NCBI GenBank assembly: GCA_963786975.1
Contig: CAWBBE010000004.1
Span: 575,895-639,894, forward strand
Direction: 5' to 3'
DNA from: Palsa-506 sp963786975
GTDB taxonomy: Bacteria > Actinomycetota > Actinomycetes > Streptosporangiales > Streptosporangiaceae
Length of the DNA stretch: 64,000 nt
Shown here: positions 8,847 to 17,945 of the stretch, piece by piece
Numbering within the stretch: position 1 is the first letter of the stretch
Layout: every line of letters starts with the position of its first letter
Position numbers and translations under genes: made by a program
The notes under the pieces: generated by a model
Told to the model about the DNA's origin: nothing
The model's input: the letters and a program-made list of their open reading frames with translations, nothing else
Database searches by the model: none

Positions 8847-9905
8847 TTAGGCATGGGCGGTCAGTGCGTTCGCTATCTCTTGTGTGGTCTGTTCCCAGCC
8901 GCGCAGGGTCGACCGCCGCTGTCGTGCGGCGGCCCGTAGCCGGTGTCGGTAGCGCTCGTCACCCAGCCAGTCTCCGAGCGCGGCGGCGAGGGCAGCCGGA
9001 TCGCCGGGAGGGACCAGTTGGCCGGGGCGGGTGCCATCGGCGGCGGAGCCGAGCGCTTCGGGCAGCCCACCGACGGCGGCAGCTATGACGGGCAGGCCGT
9101 GCGCGAGCGCCTCGGTGACGGTCATGCCGTAGGTCTCCGCGCGGGATGGCGCGACGAGCAGGTCGGCGGTGGTATACGCGTGGCTGAGCGCCGCGCCGGT
9201 CAGGACGCCGCTGAGCCGGACGCGGTGGCCGTACCCGAGGCGCGTGACACGGGCCCGCAATTGTTCGACGAAGTCCGGGTCGCGGTCGAGCGGTCCGACC
9301 AGCACGCAATGCCAGTCCCGCTCGGCGAGGTCGGCGAGCGCCTCGACAAGGAGGTCCTGCCCCTTGTGGCGGCCGAGGACTCCGACGCAGATCAGGTGGC
9401 CGCGGAAGGGCCGCGCCGGGGCAGCGACCCGATCGACGCCGGGCCGGGCGATGTGCACCCGGCCGGCCGGGATCGCGTATCGGGACAGCACCTGCCGGCG
9501 GGTCCATTCGCTGGTAACGACCACGCCCGTGGCCGCACGGAGCACGACCCGTTCGGAGCGCTGGGCGCTGGCATCGTGGTGTGCGTCGAGGACGGTGGCC
9601 AGTGGCATGTGCAGCAGCACTGTCATTCGTATCCGGCCAGTGTGTGGCACTAGCTGCGCGGCGGCCGGCGAGGCGATGAGCCCGTCGATCAGGACGGTCT
9701 CACCGTCCGGGATGGCGGAAACGATGCGGGCCAGGTCGCCGCGGGCGCCCGAGCCGGGCACCGGGCACGCCCCGGCGACGGTCGTGACCAGCACATCCCA
9801 TCCGGCCCCGGCCAGACCGGCGCAGACGCGCCGGTCATAGACATTGCCGCCGGTAGGCCGGCCGGGATCGTCGAACCCCTCGGGAACTATTACATGCACC
9901 CGCAC
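8847..9905 (-). CDS. Glycosyltransferase family 4 protein
   Basis: 352 residues from GTG 9905, with GGAGG ten bases upstream; longer in-frame starts lack a ribosome site. The N-terminal Rossmann half starts VRVHVIVPEGFDDPGRPTGG, keeping the glycine-rich acceptor loop after strand 1. The C-terminal half has the GT4 donor site: LICVGVLGRHKGQDLLVEAL, then APSRAETYGMTVTEALAHGLPVIA with the E-x7-E pair. A retaining transferase using a nucleotide sugar, cytoplasmic or membrane-peripheral. It is the first member of the 8.8-19 kb cluster and is divergent from the first methyltransferase. The acceptor is unknown. Confidence 0.88.
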   Translation of the reverse strand: MRVHVIVPEGFDDPGRPTGGNVYDRRVCAGLAGAGWDVLVTTVAGACPVPGSGARGDLARIVSAIPDGETVLIDGLIASPAAAQLVPHTGRIRMTVLLHMPLATVLDAHHDASAQRSERVVLRAATGVVVTSEWTRRQVLSRYAIPAGRVHIARPGVDRVAAPARPFRGHLICVGVLGRHKGQDLLVEALADLAERDWHCVLVGPLDRDPDFVEQLRARVTRLGYGHRVRLSGVLTGAALSHAYTTADLLVAPSRAETYGMTVTEALAHGLPVIAAAVGGLPEALGSAADGTRPGQLVPPGDPAALAAALGDWLGDERYRHRLRAAARQRRSTLRGWEQTTQEIANALTAHA

Positions 9906-10139
9906 GATATTCCGGCCTCCAGAGCGCCTGGGCATCGAGCCAGCCTCCGCCCTGCGGCCGAGCTGAACCACACCCGCCGCCGATTCGTCATACCTGACAC
10001 AGGATGCTACGTAGCAGCGGTGGACGCTGTTCGACCCGAAACGATCGGCGTCCGCCCGACACGAGCGCGGCCCGGCAAGTAGCTCTGCCGGGCCGGGTGG
10101 CACCGGCTCCGCCGGGCCTGACACCGTGCGGGATCTGAT

Positions 10140-10901
10140 GTGAGACAGGATCAACCAGCACCATCCTTGACGGCGCTAGAGCAAGCCCGGGCGACCGCCT
10201 ACCCGGCGGGCGAGTATGCAGGCCAGCAGAGCTTCATGCGGGCGAGCGAGGTCCGGACGCTGGCTCACCAGGCCCGGATCGGCCCCGGCGTCTCAGTGCT
10301 CGACCTGTGCTGCGGGGTGGCCGGACCCGGCCGGATGATCACGGCGGAGTCGGGATGCCACTACCTGGGTGTCGATCACTCCGCCAGCGCACTGGCCACC
10401 GCCCAAGAACTGGCCGGGAAGCTCCCCTGCCGCTTCGAGCGGGCTCACCTCCCGCCTCTGCCCAGGGGCCGCTTCGAAGTGGTACTGCTGCTGGAGACGA
10501 TGCTGGCCTTCCCCGACAAGGAGGCCTTGGTCGGTGCGGTGGCGCGGGTGCTGGAGCCGGGCGGGCGTTTCGCTTTCACGGTCGAGGAAGGCCGACCGCT
10601 CAGCCAGCCGGAGCGGGCGCGGATGCCCGGCGCCGATACAGTCTGGCTCATCGAGTTGGCCGAATTGACGGGCGTGCTGAGCGAGGCGGGGTTGACCGTG
10701 ATCTGGCGGCAGGTGTACAGCGACTCCCATCACGCGATAGCGACGGAGCTGCTTCGCTGTTATCGAGCTGATTCACCCCGGATCGCCGATCAGGTCGGGA
10801 CGCAGGCCACCGCCGAGCTGATCACCGCCCATCAACTGTGGAGTGACTGGCTCGGCAGCGGGCGGGTGCGCAAGTTCGCGATGGTAGCCGAGAAGCAATG
10901 A
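10140..10901 (+). CDS. Class I SAM-dependent methyltransferase
   Basis: 253 residues, GTG start at 10140. Motif I VLDLCCGVAGPGR around residue 55, acidic SAM-ribose residue in YLGVDHSASAL, motif IV FEVVLLLETMLAFPDK and motif post-II VLEPGGRFAFTVEEGRPL. The N-terminus (ATAYPAGEYAGQQSFMRASEV) resembles small-molecule methyltransferases. It lies 21 bp before a second methyltransferase on the same strand, so the two are probably cotranscribed. Substrate not predictable. Confidence 0.85.
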   Translation: MRQDQPAPSLTALEQARATAYPAGEYAGQQSFMRASEVRTLAHQARIGPGVSVLDLCCGVAGPGRMITAESGCHYLGVDHSASALATAQELAGKLPCRFERAHLPPLPRGRFEVVLLLETMLAFPDKEALVGAVARVLEPGGRFAFTVEEGRPLSQPERARMPGADTVWLIELAELTGVLSEAGLTVIWRQVYSDSHHAIATELLRCYRADSPRIADQVGTQATAELITAHQLWSDWLGSGRVRKFAMVAEKQ

Positions 10902-10922
10902 CTTGCTTTCGATGAAGCCTCG

Positions 10923-11813
10923 ATGACCCTCGACTATGCCCGCTACCTGGCCGCGAAGACGACCGTGGATGACCGGGCGCTTAACCGGTACGTGCTGGCC
11001 GAGCTGTGCCGCCTGATGCCTGCGGGTGCGCCGCAAGTGCTGGAGGTCGGCGCCGGCCTGGGGACGATGGCGGCCCGCCTGATGGACTGGGGCGTGGTCG
11101 GCGCCGGCGAGTACATCCTGCTGGATGCGGATCGGCAGCTGCTGGATTGTGCTCGCTGGTGGCTGTGCGATTGGGCGGCCGCGCGGGGCCTGCGCAGCGA
11201 CCTGCTGCCGGATGGGCTGCGGGTGGGTGATCTCCGGGTGCGCCTGGTGCACGCCGAGCTCGGCAGTTACCTGGAGGCCGCTCATGGGGCGCCGGCCGGT
11301 GTGCTGATCGCCAACGCGGTCCTGGACCTGGTGGATGTACCGGCCGTCCTGCCCGGATTGTTGCGGTTGCTGGTCCCCGGCGGCGCCTACTGGCTCACCA
11401 TCAACTACGACGGCGAGAGCATCTTCGCTCCCGGCCACCCCCACGACGACCAGATCCTGCAGGCCTACCACCGCGACATGGATGAGCGCTTTCGCTACGG
11501 CCGGCCGGCCGGGGAAAGCCGAACGGGCCGCCGCCTGTTTCCCTACCTGCGGGCCGCGGGGGCGCCCGCGCTGGCGGCGGGGTCGTCGGACTGGGTGGTA
11601 AGCGCCGGCCCGGATGGGAACTACCCCGGCGATGAGGCTTACTTCCTGCGCAGCATCCTTAACACGATCCAGAACGCGTTGCGGAATCGCCAGGACCGGG
11701 TAGAACCGGCGGACCTGGCCGACTGGCTGGCCGAGCGCGGCCGGCAACTGGCCGCGGGCGAGCTGGTCTATATCGCCCACCAGCTTGACTTCGCGGGCCG
11801 CTCGCCCGGCTAG
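10923..11813 (+). CDS. Class I SAM-dependent methyltransferase, second of a pair
   Basis: 296 residues. Motif I VLEVGAGLGTMAARL near residue 40, LLDADRQLLDCA acidic strand, GVLIANAVLDLVDVPAVLPGLLRLLVPGG for motifs IV-V, and the long insertion with HDDQILQAYHRDMDERF typical of uncharacterised actinobacterial methyltransferases. It follows the previous methyltransferase after 21 bp and its last four bases overlap the convergent flippase-like gene. Role inferred only from the cluster. Confidence 0.8.
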   Translation: MTLDYARYLAAKTTVDDRALNRYVLAELCRLMPAGAPQVLEVGAGLGTMAARLMDWGVVGAGEYILLDADRQLLDCARWWLCDWAAARGLRSDLLPDGLRVGDLRVRLVHAELGSYLEAAHGAPAGVLIANAVLDLVDVPAVLPGLLRLLVPGGAYWLTINYDGESIFAPGHPHDDQILQAYHRDMDERFRYGRPAGESRTGRRLFPYLRAAGAPALAAGSSDWVVSAGPDGNYPGDEAYFLRSILNTIQNALRNRQDRVEPADLADWLAERGRQLAAGELVYIAHQLDFAGRSPG

Positions 11814-12868
11814 CGCCCCGCCAGCGCCCGGCAACGACGGCCGGCCCTGTTCGCCGCAGCTGCCCCAGGCCGGGCCGGATCGGGTCGTCTCGACCCGCCC
11901 GGTTGTCCCTGGTCGCGACGGCGGCGAACGGCGTCTCTCAGCAGCAGGCCCGCACCCGGGGCAACCGCGGCCAGCATGAGCACCGCGTAGAGAGTGGCCA
12001 CCGTGACCCCGGTGGCCGCGCCGAGCCCGGCTGCGCCGAAGGCCCAGGCGGCGGCTCCTTCCCGCAGCCCCCACCCGCCGATACTCAGCGGGATCACCAT
12101 TGCGGTCTGGACCACCATCAGCAGCGCGACCAGTTCGCCCAGGGGTGCGGTGCTGCCGGCGACCCGGGCCGCGATGACGAACGTGGCCGTGTGCCCGGCG
12201 ACGACCAGCACCGAGGCCAGCGCGAGCCGGGGCCACACGCCCGGGGCCAGCACGCCGTGACGAAGGTCAGCGGAAACGGCCCGGGCGGCACGTGTCAGCG
12301 GCGACCGGCCGCGGCGAGCAGCGCCACGCACGACCAGCGCAGCACACCCGGCTATGCCCGCGGCACCCGCCAGAACATACGGCAGCGCGGGCCGAACCGG
12401 CGAGGGCAGGGTCAGCAACACGATGGCCGTCACCACGGCCTGGATGACCTGACCGCACAGCCGTTCCCACGCCACCGCACGCAGCCCCCCCGATACGTCT
12501 CCAGCGCGCCGGCCGTGCGTAACCGCCCGGTGCACGTCGCCGAGCACCCCGCCGACGAGCACGGAGTTGAGGAACAGGGAACGGTAGTAGGCGCAGACTG
12601 CGCCTGGCAGGCCGATGCCAACGCCGAGTGCCCGGGCGACGACCCGCCACCGCCAGGCCGAGCACACCGTGGTCAGGACAGTGAGCGTGACGGCGGCCAG
12701 GACCGCCTGCCAGGTGACCGCACGCAGCCCGTCCTTGAACGGTGCCGCGCCCACCTGCCGCCCGAGAAGCCCCAGCACTGTGACGCCGGCGGCCAGGCGC
12801 AGCAACGACGGGCCGGAGCGGCGGGCGGCCGGACCGATCCCGGCCGGACCCGAGTGCAGGAACGCCAC
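11810..12868 (-). CDS. UPF0104 / LPG-synthase-TM type flippase-like protein
   Basis: 352 residues, ~8 membrane helices. Conserved signature positions of PF03706: SLFLNSVLVGGVLGDVHRA, the WERLCGQ motif and PLSIGGWGLREG (variant of the family's P-G-G-x-G-x-x-E). No catalytic lysyltransferase domain follows; the C-terminus is a charged tail. Stand-alone members are thought to move lipids or lipid-linked intermediates across the membrane. Its neighbours (glycosyltransferase, CDP-alcohol phosphotransferase) fit export of a lipid-linked product. It is divergent from the fusion gene, with 150 bp between the starts. Confidence 0.8.
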   Translation of the reverse strand: MAFLHSGPAGIGPAARRSGPSLLRLAAGVTVLGLLGRQVGAAPFKDGLRAVTWQAVLAAVTLTVLTTVCSAWRWRVVARALGVGIGLPGAVCAYYRSLFLNSVLVGGVLGDVHRAVTHGRRAGDVSGGLRAVAWERLCGQVIQAVVTAIVLLTLPSPVRPALPYVLAGAAGIAGCAALVVRGAARRGRSPLTRAARAVSADLRHGVLAPGVWPRLALASVLVVAGHTATFVIAARVAGSTAPLGELVALLMVVQTAMVIPLSIGGWGLREGAAAWAFGAAGLGAATGVTVATLYAVLMLAAVAPGAGLLLRDAVRRRRDQGQPGGSRRPDPARPGAAAANRAGRRCRALAGR

Positions 12869-13018
12869 ACCGGGTTATACGGGGCGGCTGGACACATAGT
12901 TCAGCCGTTCGGCTGCGGTAGCATCGCGGGCCGGCGGCCGGCCGCGGTGAACCAGCGTGACCGCGGACCCGTTGTCCCCATCGGGAACGGCGGCAGATGG
13001 CTACGGAGACGAGGCGCG

Positions 13019-15445
13019 GTGCGGACCATTCAGCCTGCGGACGAAAGCGCGCCGCCTGCGATTCCGCTCGCGGACAAAGGTGCGCTGGCTACGATCCGGC
13101 TCGCGACGATCCTGGGGATGCTCGCCACAGCCGCCCTGCTCGGCGTCGTGTCCGCCACCGCCGGTCTCGCCGTAGCAGGCTGGATCGCCGGGCTGGCCAC
13201 CGGTTCGGCGGCGGCCGCGCTGCTTGCCGCCGCCCGCACGCGCAGCGACCAGCCGTCCGTGCACCCGGCAGATTGGGTCACCCTGACCCGGGCGGTACTG
13301 ATCGCCGGGGTCGCGGCCCTGGTTGCGGACTCGTTTAGCCGGCCGGTGCCGGTAACAGCGCTGGTCACCCTGTCCATCGTCGCGCTGGTCCTGGACGCGG
13401 CGGACGGGCAGGTGGCGCGCCAGACCGGCACCGCCACCCCGCTGGGCGGCCGCCTCGACGGCGAGGTCGACGCCTTCCTCATCCTGCTGCTCAGCATCGC
13501 CGTGTCCCGGGACTACGGCGGGTGGGTGCTGGCCATCGGCGCCGCCCGCTACGCGCTGCTGCTGGCAGGCTGGCTGATCCCGTGGCTGGCCGCCCCGCTG
13601 CCGCCCCGGTTCTGGCGCAAGGTCGTGGCCGCGGTCCAGGGCATCGTGCTCACCGTTGCCGCATCCGGAGTGCCGAGCCGCCTGGCCGGGATGATCGCAG
13701 TCGCTGCCGCGCTGCTGCTGCTGGCCGAGTCGTTCGGCCGCGACGTGATCTGGCTGTACCGCGCTGGTGCCGGCCCGCGCACCCGACGGGCAGTGCGGAT
13801 CGCCATCGCCGCGCTTGCGCTCCTGATCGTGTGGCTCGACCTGCTGGCACCCGACCGTACCTGGCAGTTCAGCCTCGCCGCTTTTGTCCGCATCCCGATG
13901 GAATTGCTGGTCCTGGTGGCCGCCGCGCTGGTGCTGCCGCCCCGGCCGCGACGGATCGTGGCCACTACCGCCGGAATCCTCGCCGGCCTGCTCACTATCG
14001 ACAAGATCCTCAACATAGTGTTCTACGAGGAGCTCGACCGGCCGTTCAACCCGGTGAGCGACTGGGTCAGCATCAGGCCGGCTGAGGGCGTAGTACGCGA
14101 CGCTATCGGCACCACGTTCACAAACATCGCGCTCGCCGCGGTCGGGATCGTTCTCATCCTGCTCATCGTCACAATCACCGCATCAACGATTCACCTCACC
14201 GCTGTGGCCGCCCGTCACCGCCGCGGCGCCGTTCGCGGCCTTGCTGCTCTCGCAGCCATCTGCGGGCTGTCCGCGGGCTTCTCACTGCAGCTCATCCCGG
14301 AGTTCGCGGTCGCCTCGGCCAGCGCCACCGGGCTGGCCGTCGCGCAGGTGCGCGCCACCCAGGCGGCGCTCAGCGACCCGCGTCGTTTCGAGCGGGCCAT
14401 CCACCGCCCCGACCCCGAGGCCACCGTCCCCGCTTCGGGCCTGCTGACCGGGTTGCGCGGCAAGGACGTCATCATCGCCGTCGTCGAAAGCTACGGGCAG
14501 GTCGCCGTGCGGGGTACGAGCTTCTCGCCGGGAGTGGACGCCGTGCTGCGCCAGCGCACCGGCTTGCTGGCCCGCGCCGGCTGGTCCACGCAGAGCGCCT
14601 GGCTCACCTCCCCGACCTTCGGCGGGATCAGCTGGCTCGCCCACTCCACCCTGCAGTCAGGGCTGTGGGTCGACAGCACCCAGCGGTATGCCCAGCTCGT
14701 CGCCAGCAGCCGGTTCACCCTCAGCGACGCTTTCCACAAGGCCGGGTGGCACACCGTCGCCGACGACCCCACGGACGGCCCGACCTGGCTGCCCGGCACG
14801 CAGTTTTATCACTACGACCAGCTCTACAACCGGCTCAACGTCGGCTACCGCGGCCCAACCTTCAGCTACTCCCCGATGCCCGACCAGTACACCCTGGCCG
14901 TGTTCCAGCGGAACGAGCTCACCCCTGGCCACCAGCCCGTGATGGCCGAGATCGACCTGACCTCCTCGCACGTACCCTGGGCCCCGTTGCCAGCCATGGT
15001 GCCCTGGAACAAGGTCGGCAACGGCTCGATATTCGACCGTCAGCCCGCGGAGAGCGAATCCGCGGCCACGGTCTGGCGCAACTCCGGCACCGTGCGCCAG
15101 TTCTACGGCCAGTCGATCCAATACTCGCTGACTGCCCTCACTTCCTGGGTCACACAGCTGAACGACCCGAACCTCGTGCTCATCATGTACGGCGACCACC
15201 AGCCCCACACCGCCGTCAGCGGCCCCGCGGCCAACCACGAGGTGCCGATCTCCATCGTCGCCCGCGACCCTTCGGTGTTCAGGCAGATTGCCTCCTGGCA
15301 CTGGCAGGACGGGCTGCTGCCCGGCCCCTCCGCTCCGCTCGAGCCAATGGACGCCTTCCGCAACCAGTTCCTCGGCGCCTTCAGCAGGGTCTCGTCCCAG
15401 GCGGCGCCGGCCCATGGACCCGCAGCAACCGAACCGCCGGGATGA
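13019..15445 (+). CDS. CDP-alcohol phosphotransferase fused to an alkaline-phosphatase/sulfatase-like domain
   Basis: 808 residues from GTG 13019 (GAGG upstream). The frame is open another kilobase upstream, but that stretch overlaps the divergent flippase gene and is non-coding in character. Residues ~20-250 form a membrane CDP-OH-P domain with the full signature D-G-x2-A-R-x8-G-x3-D-x3-D (DGQVAR...GGRLDGEVD, about residue 128-150). A middle part with ~5 helices follows. Residues ~480-800 are an alkaline-phosphatase-superfamily domain: VIIAVVESYGQ (metal/nucleophile region), AWLTSPTFGGISWLAH, and YGDHQPH for metal binding, facing outside. The first domain would join a CDP-linked lipid to an alcohol, the second hydrolyse or transfer a phospho group. 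Fusion of the two is unusual; the gene is intact. Confidence 0.85.
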   Translation: MRTIQPADESAPPAIPLADKGALATIRLATILGMLATAALLGVVSATAGLAVAGWIAGLATGSAAAALLAAARTRSDQPSVHPADWVTLTRAVLIAGVAALVADSFSRPVPVTALVTLSIVALVLDAADGQVARQTGTATPLGGRLDGEVDAFLILLLSIAVSRDYGGWVLAIGAARYALLLAGWLIPWLAAPLPPRFWRKVVAAVQGIVLTVAASGVPSRLAGMIAVAAALLLLAESFGRDVIWLYRAGAGPRTRRAVRIAIAALALLIVWLDLLAPDRTWQFSLAAFVRIPMELLVLVAAALVLPPRPRRIVATTAGILAGLLTIDKILNIVFYEELDRPFNPVSDWVSIRPAEGVVRDAIGTTFTNIALAAVGIVLILLIVTITASTIHLTAVAARHRRGAVRGLAALAAICGLSAGFSLQLIPEFAVASASATGLAVAQVRATQAALSDPRRFERAIHRPDPEATVPASGLLTGLRGKDVIIAVVESYGQVAVRGTSFSPGVDAVLRQRTGLLARAGWSTQSAWLTSPTFGGISWLAHSTLQSGLWVDSTQRYAQLVASSRFTLSDAFHKAGWHTVADDPTDGPTWLPGTQFYHYDQLYNRLNVGYRGPTFSYSPMPDQYTLAVFQRNELTPGHQPVMAEIDLTSSHVPWAPLPAMVPWNKVGNGSIFDRQPAESESAATVWRNSGTVRQFYGQSIQYSLTALTSWVTQLNDPNLVLIMYGDHQPHTAVSGPAANHEVPISIVARDPSVFRQIASWHWQDGLLPGPSAPLEPMDAFRNQFLGAFSRVSSQAAPAHGPAATEPPG

Positions 15446-15705
15446 GCGGGGCCGCCGGGCGGTGACATCTTCTCCCGCGGCGCCGGCGCACCTTCCCGCG
15501 GCGCCGGCCGCCGGCTTCGACGGCAACTCGCAGTACGCTGGCCATCGAAGAACTACGAGATATCGAATGACGGCCGACCCGTGCGCGCCTGACCGGGCTC
15601 GCCGCGATCCCGTCGCCGCTGGCCGGACTGGACGAGTCCGTCTTCGCCGCACCGCCCGAGGTGCCCCCGGCGCCAGTCCCTGACACTCTGCCCGGGCCCG
15701 GTGAG

Positions 15706-16347
15706 TCAGGGAAGGTGGCTGGTGTCGTTGACGCGATGGACAGAGGCAAATCCGCGGCCGTGCCACTGGATCTCGTTAATGCAGGCGGAGCCGAGATACA
15801 GCCGGTAAAGGGTGCCAAGCGGGACGCCGAGGGCCCGGCACAGCAGGATCTTTATCGGGGTGATGTGGCTTACCACCAGGACAGTCTGGCCGCCGTGGTC
15901 CCGCAGCAGCCGGTCACAGGCCCGGCTTACCCGGTGTGCGGTGTCGGCGAAGCTCTCCCCGCCCGGCGGTGCCTGTTCGGGGTCGTGCCGCCAGGCTGCC
16001 GCGGCTGCGGGCCATCGCTGCTGGATTTCTGCCAGGGTAAAGCCATCCCAGTCACCGAAGTCGGTTTCACGGAGATCATCATCGATGACTGCGGTCAAGC
16101 CCAGTTCGCGGGCCGCGATGGCGGCGGTGGCGCCAGCGCGCTGCAATGGCGAGCTGACCACAGCATCGATCGGGGCACCAGTGGCTAGGCGGCAGGCGGC
16201 GGCCTGGGCCTGCCGGGTTCCGATGGCGCTAAGCGGGAGGTCGCGCAGCCCGCTGAAGCGGTGTTCGGGTGACAATCGGGTATCGCCGTGCCGCAGCAGG
16301 ACGGTCGTGGTGGGATCTGCTGTGGGGTTATCCCAGCCCAGTGTCAT
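15706..16347 (-). CDS. Histidine phosphatase family protein
   Basis: 213 residues. Catalytic LLRHGDTRLSPEHRFSG at residues 17-33 (RHG with the phosphohistidine), SSPLQRAGATA, ETDFGDWDG and the second catalytic His in VVSHITPIKILL. These are all conserved for a phosphoglycerate-mutase-like phosphatase, of the CobC/RNase HI-associated type. It is transcribed from the same strand as the pterin-synthase and dehydrogenase genes, 200 bp after the former. A role in removing a phosphate from a cluster intermediate is inference. Confidence 0.88.
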   Translation of the reverse strand: MTLGWDNPTADPTTTVLLRHGDTRLSPEHRFSGLRDLPLSAIGTRQAQAAACRLATGAPIDAVVSSPLQRAGATAAIAARELGLTAVIDDDLRETDFGDWDGFTLAEIQQRWPAAAAAWRHDPEQAPPGGESFADTAHRVSRACDRLLRDHGGQTVLVVSHITPIKILLCRALGVPLGTLYRLYLGSACINEIQWHGRGFASVHRVNDTSHLP

Positions 16348-16468
16348 ATGGCTGTCCCGCGAGGATGACGAAACGTTGGGTCGACTGTTCCCATGACAGC
16401 AAGACGAAGATGTCAGCAGAACGGTTCAGCCGCCCAACCTTGGCCTCGTCACAGTACCCATGCCGCAC
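16328..16468 (-). CDS. Possible small ORF between pterin synthase and phosphatase genes
   Basis: A 46-codon frame from GTG 16468 (HGYCDEAKVGRLNRSADIF...). It is open further upstream to inside the pterin-synthase gene and ends 20 bp inside the phosphatase start. Amino-acid content looks protein-like (YWYHIGDQPG just upstream in frame), but no ribosome-binding site is evident and I know no family. It may be a relic. Confidence 0.25.
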   Translation of the reverse strand: MRHGYCDEAKVGRLNRSADIFVLLSWEQSTQRFVILAGQPYDTGLG

Positions 16469-16550
16469 GGCCTGGCCGGGCTGGTCACCGATGTGGTACC
16501 AGTACCCGCCATCAGGATGACCGGGGCGCCCGGGGTACTCGCGCCGAGCG

Positions 16551-16928
16551 TCAGCATCGTGCGTGGTATCCGCCAAACGCGACGGGAGTTTCCCACACCC
16601 GCACTGCCAGTGCCTCGCCGCCCGCAGCGGCGACGGCAGGCGAGAGGCTGTCATGCACCCAGCGGGCAAACACCTCGACTGTGACCGCCGCGGCCCCGGC
16701 TGGGCGTATCTCCTCCAAGTTGCGGCCCTCGACCCGGCTGGTCAGCTCGGTCAGTGCCGCTTCCAGCACATCCAGATCACAGACCATGCCCCGGTCGTTG
16801 AGCTGCTCGCGGTCCACCACGATCTCTATCCGGTAGTCATGATCATGCAGTTGCCCCTCTGGCCCGGGCAGTCCCGGCATGACATGGAATGCACGGACGC
16901 CTCGGCTCAACCCGACCTCACAGGTCAC
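16551..16928 (-). CDS. 6-pyruvoyl/6-carboxytetrahydropterin synthase family protein
   Basis: About 125 residues from GTG 16928, which overlaps the end of the dehydrogenase gene by 11 bp (translational coupling); the ATG at 16961 would overlap by 44 bp. T-fold pattern: FHVMPGLPGPEGQLHDHDYRIEIVV supplies the zinc histidines (first His plus HxH), and MVCDLDVLEAALTEL the conserved Asp-Leu helix. NLEEIRPAGAAAVTVEVFARWVHDSL holds the typical pterin-binding PT-x-E-region, with VRVWETP near the end. The catalytic Cys of QueD is not obvious, so this is a divergent member. Family enzymes act on dihydroneopterin triphosphate. No GTP cyclohydrolase is in the window. Confidence 0.82.
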   Translation of the reverse strand: MTCEVGLSRGVRAFHVMPGLPGPEGQLHDHDYRIEIVVDREQLNDRGMVCDLDVLEAALTELTSRVEGRNLEEIRPAGAAAVTVEVFARWVHDSLSPAVAAAGGEALAVRVWETPVAFGGYHARC

Positions 16929-17889
16929 CGGCAGCACTCCTGTCGTAGTCAAGAACGGCATGCATCAAACCGGTTATCCCCTGGTCCAGGGCTCGGAACG
17001 CCTCGGCTGCGTGGCCGAAGGCGAAGACATGAGTGCACAGCTGCGCCAACGGCAGTTCGGCCAGCAGCTCAACGGCCTCCCGGCGGCGCCGGGACCGGGT
17101 CCAGGTCCCGGACAGCCGGGCCGGCACCGTGGAAACCTGAGTGCTGCGGATGATCAGACGCCGCCGGTGGAAGGCGCCGCCGAGCGGCAGCACCACTGGT
17201 TTGGTGCCGAACCACGAAGCGATCAACAGGGTTCCCTCGTGGGCCAGCATGTTCAGCGCCATCGCTGGCGCATCCGGGTTACCGCTGGCGTCAATGACCA
17301 GCGGAACCTTCTCTTTCACCAGTTCCTCCGGTGTTACGGCGGTGACGCCGAGGCGGCTGGCCATGGCACGGCGCCACGCCTGCGGCTCGGCAATCAGCGA
17401 CCGCCACCCGGAGCGCTGCAACAGCAGGCCGGTCAGCAGCCCGAGCACGCCACCGCCGAGCACGATGACCCGGTCGCGATATCCGGGCCCGGCATCGAGC
17501 GTCACTTGCAACGCCGTCTCGACCAGCGGAAACAAGGTTGCGGACGCGGGATCGATGGCAGGCAGCGGAATCAGTTCACCAGCCCGCGCCACGAATACGT
17601 CCTGGTGCGGATGGAACGCGAACACCACCTGGCCGGACTCCGCTACTTCGCCGACGCACGCATACCCATAGGCGAAGGGATAGGAGAAGGCACCGCCAAG
17701 CGCGTCGATCGTGTCGTCCAGCGCCAACTCGGCAGGGACCTCGCCGCGGTACACCAGCCGTTCGGTGCCACCGCTGATGCCAGAGCACAAGGTGCGGACG
17801 AGGACCTCACCGGCCGCAGGCCGCGGTGTGGGGACTTCCCTGATCTCCACACAGCGCGGCGCGGTATGAAATAGCGCGCGGGCAGGCAC
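16918..17889 (-). CDS. Zinc-binding-type MDR dehydrogenase
   Basis: 323 residues. GroES-like N-terminus with LCSGISGGTERLVYRGEVP (the BchC-like subgroup motif in place of the usual zinc ligands) and AYGYACVGEV. The Rossmann half has VIVLGGGVLGLLTGLLL and EPQAWRRAMASRLG. Structural-zinc cysteines are absent. It probably oxidises or reduces a small alcohol with NAD(P)H. Its stop is overlapped by the pterin-synthase start, so the two are one transcriptional unit. Confidence 0.85.
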   Translation of the reverse strand: MPARALFHTAPRCVEIREVPTPRPAAGEVLVRTLCSGISGGTERLVYRGEVPAELALDDTIDALGGAFSYPFAYGYACVGEVAESGQVVFAFHPHQDVFVARAGELIPLPAIDPASATLFPLVETALQVTLDAGPGYRDRVIVLGGGVLGLLTGLLLQRSGWRSLIAEPQAWRRAMASRLGVTAVTPEELVKEKVPLVIDASGNPDAPAMALNMLAHEGTLLIASWFGTKPVVLPLGGAFHRRRLIIRSTQVSTVPARLSGTWTRSRRRREAVELLAELPLAQLCTHVFAFGHAAEAFRALDQGITGLMHAVLDYDRSAAGDL

Positions 17890-17945
17890 GCAGCCAATTT
17901 ACCCGCGATCGATCTATACGAGAGGGGTCTATCCCTCGCCCACGG

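Noticed and set aside
11903..13018. N-terminal 370-codon extension of the CDP-alcohol phosphotransferase frame
   Set aside because: It lies antisense over the flippase-like gene and has non-protein composition; the GTG at 13019 begins recognisable sequence.
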